Shown: positions 44,980 through 53,110 of the stretch, piece by piece | Position numbering within the stretch: position 1 is the first letter of the stretch | Layout of the letters: each line of letters starts with the position of its first letter | Assembly (NCBI RefSeq): GCF_014192275.1 | Contig: NZ_JACHXR010000005.1 | Span: 186,001 to 250,000, forward strand | Source of the DNA: Halomonas stenophila | Lineage (GTDB): Bacteria > Pseudomonadota > Gammaproteobacteria > Pseudomonadales > Halomonadaceae | Direction of reading: 5' to 3' | Length of the DNA stretch: 64,000 nucleotides | Notes under the pieces: generated by a model | Told to the model about the DNA's origin: nothing | What the model saw: only the letters and a program-made list of their open reading frames with translations | The model's database searches: none | Translations under genes and position numbers: made by a program

Positions 44980-46286
44980 GCTGGCTGGCGCGCCTGGCGG
45001 CCTGCGCCCCGGTACCGGTGTTTCCCGCCCTGGGGATGCGGGGCGAGGAGGCCCTTTACCGGCTGGCGTTGAGCCCCGAAATCAAGCTGGTGGATTCCCC
45101 GCGTCATGCCTCGCTGCTGCTGGTGGCCGGGGGGGTGCCACCGTCCATGCAGCAAGCGTTGCGGCGGGTGCATGATCAATTTCCCGCGCCTTTTACCACG
45201 CTCTGGTACCGCAGTACGCCGCTGGTGGAGTTGCCTCGGGCGGCGGTGACAACGGTGGATTCTCTGGATGCGCTGCCTGGGGCGCTGGTGGAGAGCCATG
45301 GCAGCCTGCTGAGAAACACCGTCGGTCACTCGCCCCGCCTGTTGCCGGACGCGCCGCCCCATCCCTGGCAAGGCCTGGGGGACGACGGCCATGGCGGAGA
45401 GGGCATGATGGGTGGCGTGCCCTACGGGCGCCCCATGGCCATGCCACCCACGGAGGATCTACGCGATGGCCTGGCCCTCGACGTCCTGACCTTTCGCCTG
45501 GGGCCCTTCTTTCCCCTGTGGCCCCCGGGGCTCGAGGCCGAGGTGATCCTGCAGGGAGATATCATCCAGCAATTTTCCGTCCAGTCGTCGCCCTTTCCCC
45601 GCGCCCTGGCGCCAGTGTTCCACGAGGCTCGGGAACAGTCCGTCGCCATCGCCGCACTGGAACGGGCGCGGGCGCGCCACCATCTGCAGGCGCTCTTTCA
45701 TGCCCTGCATCTGGCCGGCCTGGAGGGTCTGGCCCGGGACGCACTGCGCCTGGCCGATAGGTGTCCGTCAGGGGACATCGCTCTTCTCGCCAAGTGGTTC
45801 AAGACCTTCGAGCGACGCATGAAACGCCGGGGGTTTTTCGCCCTGCATCTGCCGGAGCGTGGAGCTCTCCGCCAGGAGCAGGCCGAGCGTCTGGGCGGAT
45901 TCGCCGCCCGGGCCGCGGGGATCGATCGTGATGCGCGCACCGAGGATGACGGGTATCGCCGCCTGGCCTTTGCCACGATTACCCAGCAGGCCGGCGATAC
46001 CCGGGCGCGCTGGCGCCAGCGGCTGGCGGAAATCGCCCAGGCGTTCGACCTCGCTGCCCGGGCCCAACGCGACGACATGCGTACTGCCCAGACCGACGCG
46101 GTGGAGACCCCGCGCGGGGCCTGGCGCGACTCGCGGCCCGGGGGCACGAGCCCTCTGCTGGAAGACCTGCTGCCCGGGCTCGAATGGGGCGAGGCCCTGG
46201 CGAGTCTCGCCAGCCTGGAACTGGCGGCGCTCTCTCCCTGGCCCCGCGAGGAGCGGGCAGAAACGCAAATGGGGGGCGCCGCGTGA
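44970..46286 (+). CDS. Degenerate NuoB/NuoD-like fusion, complex-I-like operon
   Basis: A 438-aa soluble protein. Residues about 35-110 resemble NuoB (SLLLVAGGVPPSMQQALRRV matches its VAG-x-V segment), but the cysteines that bind cluster N2 are missing: only two Cys exist (about residues 12 and 265), not a set of four. Residues about 135-200 resemble the NuoD start: EGMMGGVPYGRPMAMPPTED and TFRLGPFFPLWPPGLEAEVI, where the quinone-binding His of the canonical GPxHP motif is replaced by Phe. The rest is helical. So this is probably a structural adaptor between membrane arm and an unknown partner, not an electron carrier. It overlaps nuoA by 10 bp and its stop overlaps nuoH (GTGA). Confidence 0.8.
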   Translation: MAVSWLARLAACAPVPVFPALGMRGEEALYRLALSPEIKLVDSPRHASLLLVAGGVPPSMQQALRRVHDQFPAPFTTLWYRSTPLVELPRAAVTTVDSLDALPGALVESHGSLLRNTVGHSPRLLPDAPPHPWQGLGDDGHGGEGMMGGVPYGRPMAMPPTEDLRDGLALDVLTFRLGPFFPLWPPGLEAEVILQGDIIQQFSVQSSPFPRALAPVFHEAREQSVAIAALERARARHHLQALFHALHLAGLEGLARDALRLADRCPSGDIALLAKWFKTFERRMKRRGFFALHLPERGALRQEQAERLGGFAARAAGIDRDARTEDDGYRRLAFATITQQAGDTRARWRQRLAEIAQAFDLAARAQRDDMRTAQTDAVETPRGAWRDSRPGGTSPLLEDLLPGLEWGEALASLASLELAALSPWPREERAETQMGGAA

Positions 46287-47209
46287 TCCTCGATCAGCTC
46301 GTCTGGCCGCTGGCGCTGGTACTGGCGGCCCTCGTGCTGGGGCCCTATCTGCTGGCGGTGCTGGATGGCCTGGTGGCGCGAGGCCTTGGCCTCACGCGAG
46401 GGCCAGGCCTCTGGCTTGCGCCCCTGAGGCGAGGGGCGTGGTGGCTGATTCAGCATACCAACGTCACCGAGGCCCCGGACGGGCGGGCCTGGCGGCTCGC
46501 CCCGGCGCTCTACCTGGCCCTGGCCGCCGGCGGCCTGGCCCTGGTGCCCTGGTCGCGAGCCTGGGTTGCCACGGATATCGCCACCAGCCTGGTACTGTGG
46601 GGCAGCATCGAGGCGCTGGCCACGGTGGTGATCTTTCTGCAGGGCTGGTCAGCCAATACTCACCTGACTCTGGTCGGTGCCTACCGTTACGTGGCCCTGG
46701 GACTTTCCTACATCCTGGTCAGCATGTTCGTGCTGATCGGCGTGGCGCTGCCCGCGGAGTCCCTGGCGCTCACCCAGGTGATCATCTCCCAGCAGGAGCT
46801 GTGGAATGTGCTGCGCCAGCCCCTGGGCCTGCCGCTGTTTCTGATCGTCGGTCTCGCCATCACCTTTCGCGGCCCCTTCAATCTGGCAGATTCCACGGAC
46901 CTGGCCGGCGGGACCAGCGCGGATGTCTCCGGTGCCCAGCGGCTGGTCTGGGAGTTCGCCCGCAGCGCCATGCTGGTGGCCTTCAGCGGTATCGCGACCG
47001 CGGCCTTTCTCGGCGGTTGGCTGGGCCCCTGGCTGCCCGGGCCACTCTGGGTGGCGTTCAAGATGCTGGCGGTACTGGCGCTGCTGGCCTGGCTGGGACC
47101 CGCCTTCGCCAGGCTCACCCCGGAGCACTGCGTCAGCCTGATGTGGGTGGTGCTGCTGCCGCTGGCCTTCGTCGATCTGATCTGGGCCGGCGTGGAGGCG
47201 CTGTCATGA
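46283..47209 (+). CDS. nuoH: Complex-I-like subunit H (NuoH homologue)
   Basis: A 308-aa membrane protein with about eight helices, matching NuoH. Near RGPFNLADSTDLAGGTSADV and SGAQRLVWEFARSAMLVAFS it aligns with the canonical acidic loop (PFDLPEAESELVAGY in standard enzymes), but several acidic and aromatic residues that shape the quinone channel are changed (ELVAGYNVEY becomes DLAGGTSADV). GTG start at 46283 overlaps the preceding stop as GTGA. Its stop overlaps the nuoJ start as ATGA (47206-47209). Confidence 0.85.
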   Translation: MILDQLVWPLALVLAALVLGPYLLAVLDGLVARGLGLTRGPGLWLAPLRRGAWWLIQHTNVTEAPDGRAWRLAPALYLALAAGGLALVPWSRAWVATDIATSLVLWGSIEALATVVIFLQGWSANTHLTLVGAYRYVALGLSYILVSMFVLIGVALPAESLALTQVIISQQELWNVLRQPLGLPLFLIVGLAITFRGPFNLADSTDLAGGTSADVSGAQRLVWEFARSAMLVAFSGIATAAFLGGWLGPWLPGPLWVAFKMLAVLALLAWLGPAFARLTPEHCVSLMWVVLLPLAFVDLIWAGVEALS

Positions 47210-47823
47210 ACCCTCCCCTGGCCGTGGATATCGCCTTTATCCTGCTGGCGCTGTTCGCCGTCTACACGGGCTGGCGGGTGTTTCGCACCGATTCCATGGT
47301 GCGGGCCTCGTTCTTCCTGCTGCTCTCCTTCATCGCCGTGGGGGCGATCATGCTGCTGCTGTCCGCCATGTATCTGGGGGCGGCCATGTTCTTCATGATG
47401 GGCGTCGAGATGATGGTCATGGCGCTGTTCATGGTGATGTTCATGATGAACCCGGCGGGGCTCAACCCGATGATGATGGTGCATCAGCACAGGCTCGCCA
47501 TCGGCGCGGGGATCGCCAGCTTTGTCATCGTGGCGGCCATGGCGCTGCTGGCGCGTTTTCCCCACCGGCCACTGCCCGCAGACCTGCAGGAGGTCGAGTC
47601 CCTGGGTAACGAACTGCTCGGGGAGTCCATGCTGATCTTTGAATCCGCCGCGGTGGTGCTCCTGGCCACCATGATCGGGGTGGTGGTCCTGTCGAGCCAG
47701 CGCGGGCGTTATGGCAACGCGGGGGAGGGCTCGATGCCGCCGGGGCTCGACCCCGGCGGCGAGCCGGCGGGCATGCCGGAGAAGGACGACGAGGACGACG
47801 GTGGGCATCACCACTGTCATTGA
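47206..47823 (+). CDS. nuoJ: Complex-I-like subunit J (NuoJ homologue)
   Basis: A 205-aa membrane protein with five predicted helices. The conserved third-helix region AMFFMMGVEMMVMALFMVMF matches NuoJ with its intramembrane acidic residue, and ESMLIFESAAVVLLATMIGV matches the last helix. The C-terminal tail (about residues 170-205) is unusual: an acidic run KDDEDDGG followed by HHHCH at the very end, which looks like a metal-binding tail. Start overlaps nuoH stop. Confidence 0.88.
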   Translation: MNPPLAVDIAFILLALFAVYTGWRVFRTDSMVRASFFLLLSFIAVGAIMLLLSAMYLGAAMFFMMGVEMMVMALFMVMFMMNPAGLNPMMMVHQHRLAIGAGIASFVIVAAMALLARFPHRPLPADLQEVESLGNELLGESMLIFESAAVVLLATMIGVVVLSSQRGRYGNAGEGSMPPGLDPGGEPAGMPEKDDEDDGGHHHCH

Positions 47824-47854
47824 GCGAACCCGGGTCAAGACGAGGAGAGATGCG

Positions 47855-48160
47855 ATGACACTCACCACGGTATTGCTGCTGGCGGCGGCCTTGATCGGAA
47901 TCGGCATCTACGGAGCCCTGTCCCAGCAGTCCTTCGTGATGCTGATGATGGGGCTCGAGCTGATCCTCAATGGGGTGATGCTTGCCGCCGTGGGCTTCTG
48001 GGCGATGAGCGGCGCCGGCGCCCCGGAAGGGCAGCTGCTGACCATCGTGGTGATGGCGGTGATGGCCATCGAGATGGCCATGGGCTTCGCCCTGGTGGTG
48101 GCGGTCTACCGGGGCAAGCAGGCGGATGTGACCGAGGCCATTGCTGACCTCAGACACTGA
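47855..48160 (+). CDS. nuoK: Complex-I-like subunit K (NuoK homologue)
   Basis: A 101-aa three-helix membrane protein, normal NuoK length. Both conserved intramembrane glutamates are kept: MLMMGLELILNGVML (first) and VVMAVMAIEMAMGFALVVAV (second). GAGGAGAGATGCG precedes the start at 47855. It belongs to the E-channel of complex-I-like complexes together with A, H and J. Confidence 0.92.
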   Translation: MTLTTVLLLAAALIGIGIYGALSQQSFVMLMMGLELILNGVMLAAVGFWAMSGAGAPEGQLLTIVVMAVMAIEMAMGFALVVAVYRGKQADVTEAIADLRH

Positions 48161-48177
48161 GGCCGAGGACCGTCATC

Positions 48178-50142
48178 ATGCTATGGATGGTGCCACTGCT
48201 GCCGATGCTTGCCGCGCCGCTGATCTACGTCAGTGGTCGTCGTGGCGGGCGAGCGAGGCCCTCCTTGCTTGCCTTGCTGAGCGTGGCGGCCGTGCTGGTG
48301 CTGGCCGCCCTGGCCATCGCTCATGACTGGCGGGGGAGGTACGCGCTCAATGCGGTGCTGGACCTGCGACTGGGGTTGACGCCGCTGAGCGGTATCGTCG
48401 CCCTGGCGGTACCGCTGATTGCGCTGCCCATCCTGCTGTTCGCGGCGGCGCATGAACGCCCGCCCCTGGGGCGCCTGCTGGCGATCATGGTGGCCTTCGT
48501 GGGGGCCATGGAGCTGCTGGTGCTGGCGGAGGACCTGCTGACCCTGCTGGTGGGATGGGAGTTGATCGGCGCCTGTTCCTGGGCGTTGATTTCCCATCAT
48601 TGGCAAGACACGAGCGCGCCCCGGGAGGCCATCCAGGCCTTTATCGTCACCCGCTTCGGTGATCTGGGGCTCTATATCGCCGCGGGGGCGGTGTTCGCCG
48701 GAAGCCAGGGTTTTGGTTACCAGCAACTCTCGGGGCTGGATAACGGCCTGATGCAGGTGGCGGCGGCGGGTATCCTGCTGGCCGCAGCGGCCAAGTCAGC
48801 CCAGCTGCCGTTCTCCGCCTGGTTGTTCGCTGCCATGGCCGGGCCGGTGCCGGTATCGGCCCTGCTGCATGCGGCGACCCTGGTGGCGGCGGGCTTCTAC
48901 CTGCTGGCACGCCTGCAGCCCTCGCTCACCGACGTGGTCTGGCTGATGCCGGCCATCGTCACCCTCGGCTTGAGTACCGCCCTGGCCGGGGGGCTGGTCG
49001 CCGCCGCCCAGGGCCATGCCAAGAAGCTGCTGGCTGCCTCCACCTCGGCGCAGTACGGGTTGATGTGGGTCGCGGTTGGCATCGGCTATCCGGGGGTGGC
49101 GCTCCTGCATTTCCTGGCCCACGGCGTCTTCAAGGCCGGCCTCTTTCTGGTCACCGGGGTCGCCGAGCGTCAGACGGGAAGCTATCGGCTGGCGGATATG
49201 CGCCTGGGGAGCCGGTTGCCGGGCCTGGCGCTGCTCAGCGCCATCCTCGCGATGGCGCTGGCGGGGCTTGCTCCCCTGGGGGCCGCCTGGACCAAGGAGC
49301 AGATCGTCTCCGTCGCCTATGAGGTGTCGCTGTGGCTGGCCCTGGGGGTGGCCCTGGCCGGCGGTCTGAGCGCGCTCTACGCGACCCGTTTCCAGCTCGC
49401 CATGTTCGGTCGCTCCCGTCGGCGCGAACTGGGGCCGCCGCGAATCCACTGGGCCGAACGCCTGGCGGTGGGGGCGGCGGTCGGTGTGACCCTGGCGCTG
49501 TCCGTGCTCTGGTGGCCCGAGGCTCAGTCCTGGCTGAGAGGGAGCCTGGGGCTGGCGCATGTAGACAGCCATTTCTGGCTGCTCGTCCTGTCCCTGGCCC
49601 TGGTGGTGCTGGGCATCGCCCTGGGCTGGGGGCTGACGCGATGGGGCCAGGCATGGATGTGGGCGTGGCCCGTGGCCCGCTGGTGGGGGCTGGTGCCCCT
49701 GACCCGTGATATCGGCACGGCCGTGGTGAGGCTAGGCACCAGCCTGGCGCGCTTCGATGGCGAGGTGCTGGAAGCGGCCACCCACGCCCTGGCGGCACGG
49801 GCGAGACGCACCGCCCAGGGGCTGGCGCGGGGCGACGACGAACTGGAAGCGGGCACCCACGCCCTGGCGGCGCGGACGAGATGCGCCGCCCTGGGGCTGG
49901 CGCGGGGTGACGACGAGCTGCTCGACGCCGGCGTGCGCGGACGCGACAACGCGGCTTCCTGGGAGGACGACTCGCACCAAGCACTGACGCGCTGGCTGCC
50001 GGGTTCCCTGAGCGGTGCGATCGGACAGGCCGGGCACTGGGCCCGCCAGGCCCAGACCGGTCAGTCCCATCATTACTACGCCGCTATCGCCATCGGCTTC
50101 GCTCTTGTCCTGATTATCCTGCTGCTGGGAGACCTGTCGTGA
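48178..50142 (+). CDS. nuoL: Complex-I-like antiporter subunit L (NuoL homologue)
   Basis: A 654-aa proton-channel subunit with about 15-16 helices. Key channel residues are present: the TM5 Glu in LLVGWELIGACSWALI, the TM7 Lys in AAAKSAQLPFSAWL, the TM8 His in LLHAATLVAAGFYL, and the TM12 Lys in GAAWTKEQIVSV. The C-terminus should form the long lateral helix that clamps the membrane arm; residues about 534-584 within it are a tandem repeat. The last helix is YYAAIAIGFALVLIILLLGD. The stop overlaps the next start as TGATG. Confidence 0.93.
   Translation: MLWMVPLLPMLAAPLIYVSGRRGGRARPSLLALLSVAAVLVLAALAIAHDWRGRYALNAVLDLRLGLTPLSGIVALAVPLIALPILLFAAAHERPPLGRLLAIMVAFVGAMELLVLAEDLLTLLVGWELIGACSWALISHHWQDTSAPREAIQAFIVTRFGDLGLYIAAGAVFAGSQGFGYQQLSGLDNGLMQVAAAGILLAAAAKSAQLPFSAWLFAAMAGPVPVSALLHAATLVAAGFYLLARLQPSLTDVVWLMPAIVTLGLSTALAGGLVAAAQGHAKKLLAASTSAQYGLMWVAVGIGYPGVALLHFLAHGVFKAGLFLVTGVAERQTGSYRLADMRLGSRLPGLALLSAILAMALAGLAPLGAAWTKEQIVSVAYEVSLWLALGVALAGGLSALYATRFQLAMFGRSRRRELGPPRIHWAERLAVGAAVGVTLALSVLWWPEAQSWLRGSLGLAHVDSHFWLLVLSLALVVLGIALGWGLTRWGQAWMWAWPVARWWGLVPLTRDIGTAVVRLGTSLARFDGEVLEAATHALAARARRTAQGLARGDDELEAGTHALAARTRCAALGLARGDDELLDAGVRGRDNAASWEDDSHQALTRWLPGSLSGAIGQAGHWARQAQTGQSHHYYAAIAIGFALVLIILLLGDLS
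49781..49930 (+). repeat. 75-bp tandem repeat inside nuoL
   Basis: Two adjacent 75-bp units (49781-49855 and 49856-49930), about 85-90 percent identical, encode THALAARARRTAQGLARG-DDELEAG-like 25-residue segments. They lie in the part of NuoL expected to form the lateral amphipathic helix, which would be lengthened by about 25 residues per unit. Confidence 0.85.
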
Positions 50143-51623
50143 TGCTCACCTTCGCCTGGCTACTCCCCCTGCTGGGGGCTGTGTCATTGATGATTGCCCC
50201 ACAGTGGGGTGAGACGCAGGCGCGAGGATTCGGCGTGCTGGTCGCTGCCGTTTCCCTGGCCATGCTGGTCTGGGCCTGGATCGGCTTCGACCCCGCCGGC
50301 CCTCTGTTCCAGCATGTGCTGGACGTCCCCTGGGTGCCTTCCATCGGCGTGGGCTATCGGGTCGGGGTGGATGGCATCGCCCTGGTGGTGGCGACCATGA
50401 GCGCCCTGCTATTCCTGGCGGCCATCGCCTATCCGGTGGAGACCCAGGGGCAACCGCGTCAGTACTATGCCTGGCTGCTGTTTCTGATGGCTACCTCCCT
50501 GGCGCTCTTCGTGGTACTGGATCTGCTGCTGTTCTACGTCTTCTTCGATCTCAGCCTGGTGGGCATGTATTTCCTGATCGGGCGCTGGGGCCATGGCCAG
50601 CCACAACTGTCCGCCTTGACGTTCTTCCTCTACACCTTCGCCGGTTCCCTGGCGCTGTTGCTGGCGATCATTGGCCTCTATCTGTCGCTGGAGTCGCCGA
50701 GTTTCGACATGCGTCAGATCATCGCGCAACAACCCCTGGCCGGAGACGGCCTCTACGCCGGGCTGGTGTTTCTGGGCTTGATGCTGGGGCTGGCGATCAA
50801 GACGCCGCTGGTGCCGTTGCATACCTGGCTGCCCCAGGCCCACGTGGATGCCCCCGGGCCCGCCTCGGCGATTCTTGCCGGGGTGCTGCTGAAGATGGGC
50901 ACCTACGGCATGATACGCCTGCCGCTGGCGATGCTGCCGGAGACCTTCGCCCGCTATGCCCCGGTGGTGGCCATCCTCGCCCTGGTGGCGATTCTCTACG
51001 GCGCGCTGGTGGCGCTGGGCCAGCGCAATCTCAAGCGTCGCATCGCCTATACCTCGATCAACCACATGGGCTATACGGTGCTGGGCATCGCCGTGGCGGC
51101 GAGCGTCAGCGACAACCTGGCGGCCAAGCAGCTGGCGCTGACCGGGGCCACGGTGGAAATGGTCGCCCACGGCCTGATTACCGGGGCGCTGTTTCTGATC
51201 TGTGGCAGCTTCTGGCAGCGTACTGGCGAATACGACCTGACGTACTACGGCGGCCTGGCCCATCAGGCGCCGCTGTTGACCGGCCTTACGGTGCTGGTCG
51301 CCTTTGCCAGCTTCGGCATGCCGGGACTGGCCGGCTTCGTTGCCGAATTCCAGATCTTCGCCGGCACCTTCGCCGTCTATCCCTGGCTCGCCGTGGTCGG
51401 GGTGCTGGGCATCCTGATCACCGCCGGCCTCTTCCTGGATTTCCTGCGCCGGCTGTTCTTCGGCCGCTTGCCGGCCCATCTCGGTCGCTTCGCCGAACTG
51501 AACCGGGCCGAGGCGATGGTGCTGGGCGTGCTGGGGCTCGCCGTCGTGATCATCGGTGTGTATCCACGCTTCCTGCTCGAGGTGATCGAGGGCGCCAGTA
51601 CCCTGCTGACCGGAGGTCGCTGA
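50142..51623 (+). CDS. nuoM: Complex-I-like antiporter subunit M (NuoM homologue)
   Basis: A 493-aa membrane protein with about 14 helices. The TM7 Lys (LGLAIKTPLVPLHTWLPQAH), TM8 Lys (AGVLLKMGTYGMIRLPL) and TM12 Glu (MPGLAGFVAEFQIFAG) are retained. The TM5 position is altered: VFFDLSLVGMYFLIG has Phe-Asp where standard NuoM has Trp-Glu. ATG at 50142 overlaps the nuoL stop; a GTG at 50139 is a possible alternative. It is one of three antiporter-like subunits in the operon. Confidence 0.92.
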   Translation: MLTFAWLLPLLGAVSLMIAPQWGETQARGFGVLVAAVSLAMLVWAWIGFDPAGPLFQHVLDVPWVPSIGVGYRVGVDGIALVVATMSALLFLAAIAYPVETQGQPRQYYAWLLFLMATSLALFVVLDLLLFYVFFDLSLVGMYFLIGRWGHGQPQLSALTFFLYTFAGSLALLLAIIGLYLSLESPSFDMRQIIAQQPLAGDGLYAGLVFLGLMLGLAIKTPLVPLHTWLPQAHVDAPGPASAILAGVLLKMGTYGMIRLPLAMLPETFARYAPVVAILALVAILYGALVALGQRNLKRRIAYTSINHMGYTVLGIAVAASVSDNLAAKQLALTGATVEMVAHGLITGALFLICGSFWQRTGEYDLTYYGGLAHQAPLLTGLTVLVAFASFGMPGLAGFVAEFQIFAGTFAVYPWLAVVGVLGILITAGLFLDFLRRLFFGRLPAHLGRFAELNRAEAMVLGVLGLAVVIIGVYPRFLLEVIEGASTLLTGGR

Positions 51624-53029
51624 TGCCCCTCGGTGATCTGCTGCCGGAGCTCGTCCTCTTGCTGGGGGCCGTGATCATCGTGCTGTTCGCGGCCTTCGCC
51701 CCGCAACGCCGGCAAGCGGGGGCCGCGTGGCTGGCCCTGGTGACCCTGGTCGTGGCGATGGGGCTCGGTGCCCGACAGTGGGGCATGCCCCCCAGGCTGA
51801 CCTTTGCCGGAGTCTGGGCGCTGGATGACGTGGCCATCGCCGCCAAGCTGTTGATCCTGGCGAGCGGCGCCCTGGTGGTCGCCCTGTCGCCGGACTGGAT
51901 GCGCAGCGACCGGCGTCACGGCGAGTATTACGCGCTTTGCCTGTTCTCGCTGCTGGGCATGATCATGATGGCCTCAGCCCATGACGCCATGGAACTGGTG
52001 GTGGGGGTGCTGTTGTCCTCCGCAGCGAGCTACCCGCTGGCGGCCTATCATCGCGGCTTTCCTCCGGCCCTGGAAGCAGCAATGAAGTACTTCCTGATCG
52101 GCGCCCTGGCCAATGCGCTGCTGGTGATCGGGGTGGTGATCCTGTTTGGCCTGGTGGGGGACACGGACTATGCCAAGGCCGCGGAGGTCTTCCAGGCGGG
52201 TGTGGATCCGCTTGCCTTGAGTGTGGCGGTGGCCTGTATCGTCATGGGGCTGACCTACAAGCTCGGCGCGGTGCCGGCCCATGCCTGGATGCCGGACGTG
52301 GCTCAGGGCGCGCCGGCGCCCATCGCGGCCCTGCTGACCGTGGCACCGAAGATCGGCGCGGCGGTGGCGCTGGCGCGCTTCGTCTCCCTGCTGCCCGACA
52401 GTCAGGCCTGGCCGGTCATCGTGGCGCTGATCTCGGTGACCACCATGACGCTCGGTAACCTGGCGGCGCTCCGGCAGACGGATCTCAGGCGGCTGCTGGG
52501 CTGGTCCAGCGTCTCCCAGTCCGGCTATGCGCTGATGGCCATCGTCGTGGTGGGGCGCGGTGTGACCGCCTTGCCGGCCCTGCTGGCCTTTCTCGCCGCC
52601 TATGCCGTGGCGAATCTTCTGGCCTTCGCCGTGGTCACCCACCTGCGTGGCCGTACCGAGCTTGCGCACTATCATGGCCTGGCCCACCGACAGCCGCTGG
52701 TGACCGCCGCCCTCATCGTTGCGCTGCTGTCCCTGGTGGGCATTCCGCCGCTGGTGGGGTTCTTCGGCAAGTTCCTGCTCTTCGAGGTGACCATCGCGGC
52801 GGGCTACGCCTGGCTTGCCGTGGTGGCCGCCTTCAATACCCTAGTGTCGCTCTACTACTATCTGCGGGTGATCGCGGTGATCATGTTCAAGGCGCCACAA
52901 GGCGACGTGCAGGTACTGGGGCGCTGGTCCGGGGTGGCGCTGCTGGGTACCTTCCTGCTGTTGATCCTGGTTAGCCTGGGGTTCGAATTCCTGCAGGCGG
53001 TGCTGGCACCCATCGCCCTTGTCGGGTAG
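51623..53029 (+). CDS. nuoN: Complex-I-like antiporter subunit N (NuoN homologue)
   Basis: A 468-aa membrane protein with about 14 helices. TM7 and TM8 lysines (VMGLTYKLGAVPAHAW; LLTVAPKIGAAVALAR) and the TM12 Lys (LVGFFGKFLLFEV) are present, but the TM5 Glu of canonical NuoN (LGLEL) is replaced: MELVVGVLLSSAASYPLAAY has Leu there. CGGAGGTCGCTG precedes the start, which overlaps the nuoM stop. It is the last gene of the operon; convergent traX follows after 81 bp. Confidence 0.9.
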   Translation: MPLGDLLPELVLLLGAVIIVLFAAFAPQRRQAGAAWLALVTLVVAMGLGARQWGMPPRLTFAGVWALDDVAIAAKLLILASGALVVALSPDWMRSDRRHGEYYALCLFSLLGMIMMASAHDAMELVVGVLLSSAASYPLAAYHRGFPPALEAAMKYFLIGALANALLVIGVVILFGLVGDTDYAKAAEVFQAGVDPLALSVAVACIVMGLTYKLGAVPAHAWMPDVAQGAPAPIAALLTVAPKIGAAVALARFVSLLPDSQAWPVIVALISVTTMTLGNLAALRQTDLRRLLGWSSVSQSGYALMAIVVVGRGVTALPALLAFLAAYAVANLLAFAVVTHLRGRTELAHYHGLAHRQPLVTAALIVALLSLVGIPPLVGFFGKFLLFEVTIAAGYAWLAVVAAFNTLVSLYYYLRVIAVIMFKAPQGDVQVLGRWSGVALLGTFLLLILVSLGFEFLQAVLAPIALVG

Positions 53030-53110
53030 TGCCGCTTGTCTGGCGTCTCGCTTCAGCATCGCATGATCTCGCCCTGCCGCGCGGTAGCACGGCGCCCGGC
53101 GCGTCACGGT

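Noticed and set aside
49781..49930. CRISPR-like repeat in nuoL
   Set aside because: Adjacent imperfect in-frame repeats with no spacers.
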